A stretch of DNA of 64,000 bases from the NCBI GenBank assembly GCA_013339765.2, contig CM023457.1:44008144-44072143 (forward strand), read 5' to 3'. Below the pieces are notes generated by a model, which made no database searches, was not told the DNA's origin, and worked only from the letters and a program-made list of their open reading frames with translations. Each line of letters begins with the position of its first letter. The first letter of the stretch is position 1. Made by a program: the position numbers and the translations under genes. This DNA comes from Haemaphysalis longicornis (taxonomy: Eukaryota; Arthropoda; Arachnida; Ixodida; Ixodidae). Below, piece after piece: positions 13,601 to 26,600 of the stretch.

Positions 13601-16600
13601 CAAGACAGAAAAGTGTGTTGCGTATTCATTTATGTGTTCCGAAGGTATTTCAATGTAAGAGGTGTGATAATGCACTCTGCCGATATTCTCCAAAGAATCT
13701 ACAATTGGGCTAGTTGGTTCTGGTTCTCGAACATTTCAAAGTAGCGCACACTCGACATGGACACGAGCAAGAAAAATTTCTCCCACCTCCCCTCGCGGGA
13801 ACCCCTGTGTAGATGCGACGCATACGGGGTTCCGTTGTTGTTTCCGTTAGGTTGATTCTCCCATCGCGTGAAACGTGCCGTAAACCCCCTGCCGCGGCTA
13901 TGACGCCACACAATCCAACACAATCCACTTTAATCCAATCCAAATCCAATTCAAGCCAAGCCAAGCCAATCGAATCCAATCCAATGCCCCTCGCGAGAGA
14001 GTGTTCGCTATCGGAGAGGAGAGGGGGTGAGCGGCGGAGAGCGCAGCTCGCGCGGCGAGGAGAATGGGGGAGGGGTGTGGACGGACAACAACAACGCCGT
14101 ATGGAGGGACAAGGCGAGTGAATGAGATGCAGTCGCATCTAAAAGAAACAGCGCTGTTGTTTGCCTATTTCCTTCTTGTGTCCTTGCCGGCTTTACGCTA
14201 CTTGAAGATTAACAAGCCTCTGTGAGGGGCATCGAACACAAACTCTGTGGGGGCCCCAACAACACGCGTGACGACCGCCCTGCTCCTTTCCAGTGTCCAA
14301 GCATCGAGTGTCATTTTCTACGTCACTATTTAGTCACCATGAGGTCTTAACTTCAAAACACACGTGGAACTGACGTTAGGGTTTCTGCAACGCTGGCACG
14401 GTTTCCCACCACGGCATAGAACCCCACTCCGGTGTATGCAGCGTCACTGGCTTCGGTACGGAGCCCTTGTAGGGCGTTGTTCAAAACCTGCGAGTAAAAA
14501 TGAGATTGATAACAGTAGATGCAGTTTTCGAAAACGTACAGTTTAATGCGCCTGCATCCGCTGAAAGGACCTAAATGCACACCTAAAGGACCTAAAAAGA
14601 CCTAAAAGGACCTAAAAGCGTCAGTTGAGTTCTAGGCCAATCAATAGCCACCTTTGTGCTTAAAATGAATTTGAAAACTGCAACGTGAAACGTCTGAAAC
14701 TGGCCATTGTTTATTCCGTGGAATTTGGCATAAGTTAAAGCCCCGCGATTTTTTAATGTACAGATTGTCGTTGTCAGGACGTGGGAACTCTTGTAAGACA
14801 CTTCAACTCATGCTGAGTTGATTCTTATCATCTGCAAGTTCAACGTGAAATGTACCGCACTCAGCATCCGCTATCTTCAAAAGACTTACTGGCAATATTA
14901 TTCAATTTAAAATCTCAGCCTGATGCGTATAGACGCTGGTTAAATTGAAGACCTTCTAGAGACGTTATGAGTGTGTCCTGTCCTTACTGGCATGGCCAGT
15001 AATGTGAGCATACTTGAGAAACAGAATTATTGAAGCATCCATTGGGCAGGGGCAACTGTTAAAAACGCCGTAGTCATGTTCCTATTATGCACAAATCATG
15101 TTATTTCACATCGGGAAGTAATTGTCAGTCTTTGCACTAATTTATTTCGGCACCAGCATGGCTGCTCATCAGTTCCCTAGATGTGTATTTCCTAGCATAT
15201 AAATGAAGGGACTGAGAAATTGTCAATGTTTGCCACATTCGAACTCGAAGGGCTGTCAAACCCAAGTTTAAGCATGACAGATCGCGTCTTAGAAACGCCA
15301 CTCTCAATGTCTGAACCTTGCACAGCATTGTGTGAGACTGCACGCAGTGTTCCTATGCGTTTTCGCGTGTCTGCATGTGTACGCGTATTTTAGTATACCT
15401 CCCACAACCTACAAGTTTTTTTCGATCAAGGCGTTACTCTGGCAGCTTCTCAGGTGTCGTTCGTTATCTATTCCTCTTTTAAGGTATCAAATCAAAGGTT
15501 GGAGGGAAGCCCATCTGATCGGGAAACCGCTGGACAAATAAAAAGTGACACCGACGATGAATGTCTATAAAAACTAAAAAAGACGTTTCGGCTCCGGTAC
15601 GCCAGCCTGTTCACAATGAAATGAGTACCGAAAGTGGTTGCTGTTAGGTTGGCTTCAAGATGTGGCGTAGGCAAACCGCGAACACGTGTGGTAAGTGGCC
15701 GTCATTGCGATTACGTGTGTGCTCCTTGGTCTAGATTGCCAGGGATTCGAGATAAAGCTCAAAAGATAATTCTTTTTTCGGAATTTTTTTTGGATTGGTA
15801 GCGCAGATGCCTACATAAAATTTACGGCACTCCCTGATGAAAGCAAGAACAACCTATCGAAAGGAAACTTCCCAGGCGAATTATCTACAGCAGTTCCATG
15901 TGCAGACTCCGCTGGAGAGTGTAATTTTCAGCAAAGGCTCAAGCCGCACATAAGGAGATTTTTTGTCGAAATGCGTGAATCCACCCAAACAGGATTTGAG
16001 AAATCAGCGAAATTTGTTACAGTAAGTAAATGGAACGCTGTCAATGCTCTCATGTGATATGTTTTACGCGTCACCTAGGGGAGGTTTGGGGCTACAAGTA
16101 ATAAAAAATACGCGCCTATCCACCATAGCTATGAAGGCGGTCGGAAATTGAAGCGGTTAGCGACGCCCGACAACGATTATCCATGCAACGTCACTTGAAC
16201 ATCCACAAGTGACTCTGCAAAGAGTGAAACCAGAGACTATAAAATGCACTTAGCCACACCCGTTGTTACTCCAAAGAGGTATTTTTTGCTAAGGTTAAAT
16301 CGATGCATGATTCATGAACGGTGCTTGGTTGAGTTGTATTCGTGCAACAGTTGAGTCGAAACTCTTTTTTATAAAATAACAGGATGTTCTGCCGCTGAGC
16401 TCTTGCCTCCGCCGCCGACCGAGGCAAGAGATCGGCGGCAGAGACAAAGGAGAAGTGAGATGTCACGCGTTGTGTGAGCTTCCTTCAATTTTTATAACTC
16501 CTAGCGCATGCGCAAGGCGCGCACATGGCCGCTACACGTACGCACGGCCGAACGCACAGTGGCTCGAGAGGCCACGTGACGCTATCGCGTAGCATTCAGA

Positions 16601-19600
16601 GAGAACGCAGGAGGAAACACGCATATGTGGCTCGGTAAGTGCACCGTCTCTGTCTTCCGCCTCGGCGTGGGCTCGTAGCTCAATCGAAGAGACAAAAGGC
16701 TCTCGCTCCGTTTCTCTATTCGTTCAAGGTTCGATTCCTGGCAGTGCCAGTAACTTCTTTTATTTGCTTGTGGAGTTCTCCGTTGACACCAACGGTGGTA
16801 ACAGAGCCCCGGAGGTAGAGGTAAAAAGCTTCGCTTTAAAAGAGACTAAGTAGTCGTTATTTTTCAAATTATCTTGGACAAACTAAACGAGACTCAGTAG
16901 TCGTTATTTTTTAGATTATTTGTGACAAATGAAACGAGAAGACCAGCGTACGGCTTCCAAGTTGAACGGACTTGACAAACAAACAGTCCTCCTCGCTTAG
17001 TTCTAACGTCCCCTGCCTGGGCATCTTTATTTCTCAACATACTCCCGCATCCGCCAAGTTGTTCAGGAACTAGCTGTCAGCAACACGGGCCGTGGTGAAG
17101 ATCTATGCCAACTACAACCAGCAGTCCGGGTAGCATAGTAGCGCATGATGCCACAGCAGCGATACTTGTAGGCTGGCTGGGAAATCCAGTGGAGCATCCG
17201 GTTGTATATTTCGGCGCCATCAATCCCGGACTGGTGAAATGAGTCGTCATGAAGACAGGCAGGACGACTTTCTAACCACAGAAAACGGACAACGAGGACT
17301 TTCTGCATTGATGTATGAGAGTGGCTTGGGGAGCTGAAACGGAAGACTTCGAAGGTTGATCTGGTCACCCTGGAAGAGAGACCATGCTCCAGGGCAATTG
17401 TCATTATGTCACGTTCGGCCCCGCCTCCACCAAGTAATCCCTGTATTCGAGCAACAGGTCGGTTTCCGCATCGACTCGTACTTCGCAGATAAAGTGTCGC
17501 ACAATAGACGCAGCCGTTCGGCTCTGCGTTTTAAATTCCTCCCCACCGGGCAGGGAAGAGCACGGCCGCAGTTCGCCTCCGGCATCGAACGTCACTCATT
17601 TAACACCGTCGTAAAAGCAGGCCATTTTTTTATCACTTGAAGCGGGGCCGCCTTCTGCATGACTCACGTTTTCGTAGACGGAATCAATGAACCTAACTTC
17701 TAATCCCAGCAAGGTTCACAGGGTTCCTGAAATGTTGACGAAACTAGAGCTGCATCGCCAGGGTAGTGGTTGCAACATAGCCGCTGGGACGCCTGAAAAA
17801 CAGGAGTCGCATCGGTGACGCCAATATTATGGCAGGGCTGCTAGAAAGTTTCCAGAACGACAGTCCTGTCGGCGATGCTAGGTTCACGGCCGAGACAGAG
17901 GCCAGTGTTTGAAACGAGAGTCACGTTGGCAACGTAACGGTTGCACAGTTTCTCGAATCCCTGTGGCCTGACTGAGCACCACAGGGTCTTGCTTGGCGTC
18001 GTTACGAAGCGCAGCGCCCTCTTCATCGCCGTGTTCCTCTATTCGCGCAGCAGTCATTCCCTGACAGGCGGCACGTCACCCGGGACTGGCACACCGTCGG
18101 CAGGGCCTCCTCGGGGAGCGAGCAGTGGGTCTAGGCCACGATTCAGGTAGATGACAGGACCACTCGACGTTAAGGGACGGGGCTTGCTGATGAGTGTTGG
18201 CTCGCAGGCAAGAGTACCCGCGTTCGCAGCTCGCAGATGCGTTCTTCCTAGTGGATCGCGTCCGAAATGTCCGATTCAAAATCGTCATCTTTCAGGTTGA
18301 CTTGAATTTGGGCGTCGATTTGGCGCAGGTTCACCTGGTCATGCCTGTTGGGGTCGAACATATTCTGCTTGTCAAGGGCCATTGCTGCCTGGTTCCACAG
18401 CAAGGCATCGAGCACTTCGCAGTCCTGGAGATGGATGCTCGCTGGATATCTCGGCTAAATCGAAGGAAGTGCATGGCACCAGTTGTTGACTCCAGACACG
18501 GGGTGTTTCGAATACCTAGGAGACGAAGGCGGCTTGGGCACGAACCGAAAAGGACAGCAGTCACGGCAAGGCCTGCGGGGTAGAGCAGCGCGAAGGTATC
18601 CAGGCCTCGCGTGCCTCGAAGTCGCTACGCCGTGGTCAACATAGCTCCGCTCGTGCCTTGGTTACCGGGTTTCACGGCAGCAGAAAATATGTCGCAAATG
18701 AGCGAGAAGATGAGCATACGGCTTCCATGGTGATGGAGTCGACAAGCATGGCAGTGCGCTCCAGCCAATCCTCGTCCTTCTCGCTTCCTACTAACGCCCC
18801 CTGGCCTGTGCATCTCTATTTGTCAACATTATTTACCAATATCCCGAATGATTAATTCATTCGTCATCACAGTCCGTGCTGTTAGGCGGGAATTGACATG
18901 GAGGCTGCCACTTTGGTTTTATGACGTCAAACTAAAAACAAACTTTCATCGGGAATATGAATTTCTCTCATTTTTATCCGCGCCACAACAGGATCTTGCT
19001 CATTTTCTAAAAGGAATGCAATCTGCGCACACGCTCGCAGGGCGTAATGTGACCATTTTGTTGCAACCTGTTTTCTCGGGGAAATTTTCCATGTGTTTCT
19101 TGTAACTGCAGCTTCATCTAGTTTAGTTTAGGTTACTGGGTTTGGCTCTATTCCAAAAAAAACTCACTATGTACGGCATAAAAATGCTAAAAGTATTTTC
19201 GGGTGCTCCGACCGAATGCGCAGACTTAACTCGCCATGAAATAGACTGGGCCACTGGAAAAATAATTGAAACAGAAAAGAATTCGACCTCACGGCTTTAT
19301 CTTCAATCCGCGACAATTCAGACCACGGAGCACAGACTTAATCGCAATGACGGCCGCTTCCCACACGTGTACGCACGTTACGACATATCTTCATTTCATT
19401 GTGAACAGTGCTCGCGTACGTAAGCCGAAACGTCTTTCTTGTTTTTTATAAACATTGATGGTCAATGTCAGCTTTTATTTGTTGTCACTTGTACAGTAAG
19501 TTTAGAGTTCCTGCCACTCTATTGTTTCCTAGCATTTTTCGTGCTGGACTGCCCTACGGTGGGTACAGGAAGTTAACACCTACTCTGAGCGTGGTAAGGG

Positions 19601-20599
19601 CATCCCGAAAATCTGTGACCTGGAATGTGTTGAAGTCGATGTTGAGGAAACCGTAGTGACGTATCCTGAACTTCCAGAGCTCGGCAATGTTCTGTTTCCC
19701 AACATCCAAGTCCACGTCTTGCGCCACTTTCGCCTGGGCCCTGCAAGATCAGAAGATCATTTGGTGTGTACATACATTCAGAAACATAGATTTGCGATTA
19801 TAATTAAATTTACTGTGGCGGGCAGAGAATGGCTTCATATGTTCGCAAACGATAACTGCGGGTGGCAAGAAAGCAAAAATATTCGTGCTGTCTTCCCCTA
19901 CACAGCAGGCACAACACACACGTAAACAGGCACGTGCACATACACACACATGCGCTACACACGCACACAGGCACGTACATATGCATACAAACGCGCTTAC
20001 AAACATGCTAGCACCTACAAATGCACCCTTGCATATACGAGCAGATGCGCACTTGCATGTACAAGGACACGCATGTGCGCACACACCTGCACACACACAC
20101 ACACATGCACACGCACTAGCAGACTGATTTCATTTATTCAAACTTAAATGCTAAAGGCCTAAGGGGGAGGGCGTACAAGGTATAATAAAGAACGCAACCA
20201 GACTGATAGGGTACAAAGTGTAAGCCTTCAAAGAACAGTGGCAATACAAATGGTACAAATTGCAAATTCCAAAGGGAACATTACCAAGTGCAAAGTAGAA
20301 AGTAAAGCTACAAAGGGTAAACATTCCGATAACAATAAGAACAGCTTTAAAGGGACACTGAAGTGAATTCGTCAAGCTCCCGTTTTTGCTTCCACTACGT
20401 AGACTGGCTCAAATTAGCACACTTTTCATTGTTTATCCGGTTGACAAGTCGCTAATTATTTTACAAAGCGCGAAAGAAGAAAAAAATTACGCCCACCTCC
20501 CCTCGCGGGAACCCTGGTGTGATCCGACGCTGAAGGGGGTTCCATTGTGCGTTTCCGTTGGGTCGATTACTCGAATTGCGTGAACAATCGTCGGGTAAT

Positions 20600-20632
<33 letters not shown>

Positions 20633-23600
20633 CAAGCGTAGCGCGTACGACCGTCGACTAAGAGACCGGTCGGAGCGCGGCACTCTGCGTATATGCGCAG
20701 CGCACCCGAAGGAGAGGAGATCGCGGGAGCGAGAGTACTGCACATGCGCTCAGCGCGCAGCGCCGCCCACCGGCGGAGTGAGAGTGCGCTGCGCCACGCG
20801 CCCGCAGATGTTGAGAGAGAGAGAGTGTTCGCTATCCGAGAGAGCAGAGGGGGTGAGCGGAAGAGAGACGCAGCTGTGCGGACGCGGACGCCGACGCACG
20901 CAGGACAGGGCCGCCGGCAAGAGATGCTCCTCTCAGCGTCGCATAAAACTACCATGCGCGGTTTGCGGCGGCCGCACTAACTAAAGGCTGTGACGACGGG
21001 AGGAGACGCACCGTGATTGGTTAGCATTCAAAGAAGTTTCGGTTTCGGTTCTGTAAAACAACATGCTTGACATCGACGGCATCGTTGGATGGGCATTCTC
21101 GATATCTCAGTAATCGTCGTGCCACGCTTCTGCCATGTTCTCGGCTGTAAAATGCCTGAGATAAGCCTCCCAGGACGGCTTAGAATCGTATCAATCACTA
21201 GCCGTGGCCTGCGCAGTGGATGAACGCCCTCCGCGTCACCGCAGACGCTCAAATGCCATGCGCTTTTCCCCCATATTTGTAGCTTGCCTCCCTCATGCCT
21301 GTATCGTAAAAAGCGTGTTCGCACCAGCCCAAGGGTCTGTGGATTCTGTCCTGTGCCCACTGCCCGCAAGCAGTCGGTTCCTTATAGCAACAGCACGCCA
21401 ACGAGAACTCGCTAGCGCGCCAGTGTCAGCCTGCGCGCGTTCTGTGAACTAGTTCGTGAAGCAGTGAACGTTACGCCCCAAAAAAGGTGAACGCAGTATA
21501 GAAAACATCGGTAGAAAACGAAAAAGTCAACGTATAAAAAAGAAAGAATGTACCCCCGGGGATTCGAACTGGTGACTTGCAAAACAGTTGCAATAACATA
21601 CCTAGCGCTCCACACCATTCGGCCACTTCTTTTTTATTGCCTGGTTTGGGTCAATACATACACGCAAAACATCAACAAAATTACACCACGTGAAAAAACA
21701 CTAGCACATACCTTGCTAGTGTGTCAGGCTTAAAAAGGCGGTAGTCTCGCCACACTCTCCAGCACAGACAGTCACTTGGGTGGGCTAGACTCGGCTTCCA
21801 ACACCGGACATTTTCACAAAAATAATCCCTCCCTGGACTCCCATCGACAGCATTGTACCGACGAGCCATGCGAGCCTTCCATAGGGCCAGTAACATTAAG
21901 AAGTCAAATAGAACACCCCCTTCATTTTCTATGGCTAAAAACTGAATTCTATGACTATCCCCAGAAAAATCTTTCTTTAAGGTACGCTGTAACACGTCCC
22001 ATAGGAAGCCCTCGTTCCAACAATCTATGAACACGTGTTCGATGGTCTCTGGTTTTTTGCATGGCAAGCAGTCAGGGCCCCAAGGCACAAATAGGCCTTT
22101 CTCAATCATCCAGGTTTTTACAGGTAGTACACCCACATGCAATTTAAAGAAAAACGACTTAACATAGCCAGGAGCTGGCATTCTTTTCACACGCCGAAGA
22201 ACATCTTGTCCGGGCCCCACACGGTATAGGGACATGTACAGTGGGATCGGCAACACCGTATTCACAAGATCCCTATACAATTTCTTCCTCGCCACATGAG
22301 ATAACTATTACAAGGTGAAGTGGGCACAAAGAAACCTTGTGGCATCAACAACTTCACGTAGGTAGCCATGTATTCCACCACCATAACAACAACAGGAAAC
22401 AACCTATTCGGGCAGTGCTGCACCTAAACGAACCTGACACACTGTGCGCAAAAACAAGTCGCGTACATCTCGCAGAAAAATGCAACGGTTTACTACTTGG
22501 CGCAAGAATAATGCACCAAAGGAAGTCTACCGGAGTGGACACGACGAAACAGGTTTGTCCGACTCGTTCGCTCCCATGTGGAACCCCATAAAAACACGGC
22601 AAACACACGGTGCAATCTTTGTATATTGGCACGCCCGCAGTGTAATACTTGCATCACGTACCACAATTTGGATACGAAAAACAAATTACAAACAGCAGCA
22701 AGTGCAAAAACGGATAGTTCTATCCCAATAATTTTCAAGCGGGACGCCTGAGTATTTCGTGGGCGTGACTACGCAGTTTATTAGTGCAAATATGCTGGGC
22801 TTCGATTGCCATTTACCATGCCAAAAACCCAGGCACTTATCCCAGTTAACGCTACTACCGCTATATTTACAAAATCTTTTCTTGAAAATAAAAGGTATAT
22901 AATGTACAACCGTTTTACACTTTCATTTAGTTTTAGTATTTCAAGCAGCTTAGGTGACTATTTGTTGTATTGCCCTCGTGAAGTAAGCGTCCCCCAAGTT
23001 TCAACAATATCTCACGTGTAGCAATTGCATTTCTTAGACAGAAAAGCGCTCGCAGATGGCAGTCGGGCTGCTGACCGCTGTGCTTGTTCGCCGAGCGCAA
23101 AAAAGTGCTTCCTGCACCCTAGTTTTAAGCTGTACGGTAAAATTCTTTCTTGATTTAATGTCCTTAGTACCTATATTGACTTCGCTGACTCTTCTCCCGC
23201 CTTCAAGTGGCCTTATATTTTCCTACTGGCGTACCAGTCAGCGAAGCGTCGCATGGGCGCTTGTGCAGCCCTTATGTTAAGTGACCTTGACTTGGAGCTA
23301 GATACAATGTACAAACTAACAAAGTAAAGAAAGGCACATTCTTCCATTCACAAACGTGTCCTAGCTTCGTTTCAACAGAACGTATTGCGACGAACCGTCG
23401 GCGGCCGGTGGACGAAACGCTGGGCCGACTGACTCTGTCGGGAGGCCGGCGAGCCGTGCAGTAGCGCAGCCAATTGCCAGATAATCTCCTCCTGACGTCA
23501 CACGAAAACGCCCCACAGGAAATGGGCGAGGATGCAGAGAGGAGGACAGCATTGTCAAATTGATTTTTCTACTAAATAAATTCGCATAAACGCGTTCAGA

Positions 23601-26600
23601 GTGGTCGAAACAGAGCCTAGGGACTCCGGACCACAGTATGCGCTCGTAATCCCGCAATGTTTACAAATCACTTCAGTGTCCCTTTAACTGTAGTAAAAAG
23701 TATTAATAAAAAACAGGCAGGAGAACACGGCATTCAGGTATGTTGCGACGTGTGATTGTTTAGCTTCTTGCGGAAAGTTTGTAGGGTAATGCAGGTGACT
23801 ATATTATGGGATCGGTTGTTCGATAATAGTTATGCCACTGGGAAAATGGAGGCAATCATGGCAGAAGTACGTCCTTTAATTGGTGGATAGGGTGCCTATG
23901 GTTTACGCGGGATGAAGTTCTGTGTGATGGTTGTAGGAGGACGCTACGTGATTGAGGATGGTAAAGAAGCACAATAAAATAAAGCTCTAGGGTGATAAAA
24001 GGAAGATACAATCGAGAAATGATACGACGGCAGATGCAGAATTATTTTAGCGCGTTAACTTTGACATCGCTACAGTATTTGGAGTAAAAAAAATAGCAGC
24101 GTGGTTTTGAATCCCGTCTAAATCCTTAGGTGTCATACGAACAAGCATAGGCTATTTTAGGCCGCACATAAGTTGTATGTGCTAACTTTTTATTGTCCGG
24201 TGAGGTTAATTTTAAAAATGCGGCGCAAGTGTCCGAGTGCGGGTGAGGATTCGCAAAGATGGTTTGAATATGGGTTGACCATGACAGCGACGATGACAGA
24301 TGCACTCAGACGTATTTTTATGATGTAGGGCTAATGGGAACAGACTTGATGCCATAGGTGTCATGTGCAGCAATTCAGGTTCAAGGGTCTATATTGTTGT
24401 AGTAACCCACAGTGCAAAATGTATCCGTACAAAATTCACACCCTCAAAACGTATAGGCGAGTTTATTTCCATAAGACCTTGACACAGCTAACCTTCACTG
24501 TCCCTGCCAACTTACGTTCCTTGATCGATTATGAGGTTTAACGCACCGTCCCTACCCAGGCGATGAGGCGCACTGTAGAGGAGGGCTCCGGATTAATTTT
24601 GACCAACTTGGGGATCTTTAACGAGCGCCGAAATCTCAAACACGCGCGCGTTCTCGCTATTTGCCTCCGCCAGGAAAGCGTCCCCTGCCTTACGTTTCTA
24701 TTTCAGTACGTTCCCTGCCAGCTGTACGTTTCAATTGTGTCTAGCCTATAGAATGACAGAATTTAATATCGGATATCAGCGCTTGTTGGTTGCATCTTGT
24801 TGAGTGCTTCACAAGTCACTCCAGTTCTTAGCGCAAGAATTCTACTCACCCAGCCAGGCCAAATCATCGACCCACTGGCATAGCTCGGAGGACCATAACG
24901 TTCATCTTAAGCGCAGAAAAAAACAGGGACACAGTAGACGAGGACAAGCGCTTGTCCTCGTCTACTGTGTCCCTGTTTTTTCTGCGCTTAAGATGAACGT
25001 TATGGAATACCAACTAGCCGAACGCAAGCCCTTCTCGGAGGACCATCTGAAGCAGTGTTCTGGCTCCACGCCTCGGATTTGCGTGAAGCGCTGTTGAAGC
25101 CCTCCAATACGCGCGCCAGTTTCGGGCGGCGGAGGAGCTGTTATGACCGGGTTGCAGATCCGGCATACCCAAACTGTGACGTCGGCGTTACTAAGTCCAC
25201 TTTTGTCCCCAGCCCCCAAATCGGCCCGTACCACGTATAAGTTCTCATTGAAAAGAACACGTTAAGCCTGCGTCATCGCCGCACCTGCAACTAATTGAAA
25301 GGAAGGCGAAGGCAGCATGACAAAGGAGGCGACTTCACCATCGCGGACCATGAAATCTTAACCGGCAAGCTTTGTGTATCAAGCACTAAGGTGGGCGCCT
25401 CGCTCGGACAAAAGGTCTTTACGTCTGAGCAGCGTGAACGCCTTCTCGCCTCGTGGTCACGTGGGGAGCATTCAGGACAGCTTAAAGCGCGGACGGGGAC
25501 TATGTGCTTTGAACTTTGGGTCCGTGATGGGACAAGGTGTTTGGAGTTTGATTCCCTACGGGATCTACAGGGACTTTCAATCTGAAGAAGTGCCGCCGAG
25601 TGTCGCAGTCTGTGCGATTGTCTTCGAGCCACAGCGTGCAAACTTGCAGTCCTTATGGAAATACTGGTACAAAATTTTCTCCTTCATCAGCACGCCTCGG
25701 TCTCCTGATCAACGTTTTCGGACACTAGTCACGATAACATAATGGTCTCCTAAACCCGGATCCAGAACAGGGTGTTTATACACTATCTGCTGAAAGGCAC
25801 CGCAAACAAATACGTCCACTATCACATTCTAGACAATCTACTGAGATTTAATGGCGTCGACAAATTGATATTCGAAGCACGACGTTCCGAATTCTGTCAC
25901 CATGATTTATTTTTCTTGAAATTCATTAGAAACCTCGAGGCAGCTTCGCTGGTCCCTTTAGGATTGATAGCCAAAACTTGTTCCTATTCTTGCTTTCGTT
26001 CAGAATTATTTTGTTCGACAATACATTGAACTGGGATGTGCGAGCTTCGAGGATACGATTAAGCTGTTTGCGTCACATTTGGCGTGTCACAAAGAGCCGT
26101 GAAAACAGGGGTGTCATATTACTTGTATTTAAGGTACTGTGATAAAACTGTGCAAATGAGACACATATCTCACCCGTAGCGCAAAGACAGTCCGTACTGC
26201 GTTGACACGGACGTCTGTGCCTCCAACGCGAACTGTCTCAGGGTCCTCGCTGAGGCCAGAATGCTGACGACGTGAAGCTCTGGCTGCTCTTGACCGTACA
26301 AGCCTTCGTAAAATATGAACTCGCACAATCCATCCTCTGGAAGCTCTACCGACTCGTTCGTCTTCTCGCCATAGATGCAGATAAGAGGGGACCTCGGCAT
26401 CGGCGATTCTGCGCAGACAGCAGTGAAGGCGTGAAAATGTGCTCGAGCTGAAACCGCCAAGTGAGGTGTAAAGAACTACGATGGTATTGAAATCTCCCCA
26501 CACGGGAGGCCATTGCACGAAGGGACGTCATAATCGAAAGTACTAATTTCCCGTAAACCTTCCCCTCGACATTAAAACCAAGGTAAACTTAGAGCGTCAG

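Larger units (their letters stand above)
14488..19583 (-). other. Intron 2-3 of the GH18-like gene
   Basis: About 5.1 kb. It contains a run of AAAGGACCT-like units (14572-14617), a G/C-rich hairpin (16391-16439), a tRNA-headed repeat (16665-16855) and a Copia-like LTR element (16921-18828). No exon was recognised. Confidence 0.6.
20347..23689. mobile_element. Block bounded by inverted TTAAAGGGACACTGAAGTGA ends
   Basis: TTAAAGGGACACTGAAGTGA at 20348 and its exact reverse complement ending at 23688 bound 3.3 kb. The inner sequences next to the two ends differ. The block may therefore be one old element with later insertions (GC-rich element, CR1 fragment) or two unrelated copies of one MITE family. 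The right-hand 330 bp gives an open frame ending QYVLLKRS that I believe is part of the repeat. Confidence 0.5.
19741..26173 (-). other. Intron 1-2 of the GH18-like gene
   Basis: About 6.4 kb, the second largest internal intron. It holds a CA-rich microsatellite, a TIR-bounded block (20347-23689) with a GC-rich element, a tRNA-like stretch and a CR1 fragment, a SINE fragment (24.5 kb) and a palindrome (24.9 kb). The segment 25.0-25.7 kb is GC-rich and unrecognised. Confidence 0.6.

Noticed and set aside
16668..16752. Functional tRNA gene
   Set aside because: A and B boxes are present but acceptor and D stems do not pair; treated as a SINE head.
19749..20147. Cys/Val-rich minus ORF and His/Thr-rich plus ORFs
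   Set aside because: Shadows of a CA-rich microsatellite; the same holds for their apparent cysteine richness.
20461..20984. Arg/Ser-rich ORFs of 95-164 codons on both strands
   Set aside because: They lie wholly within the GC-rich element and its AG run.
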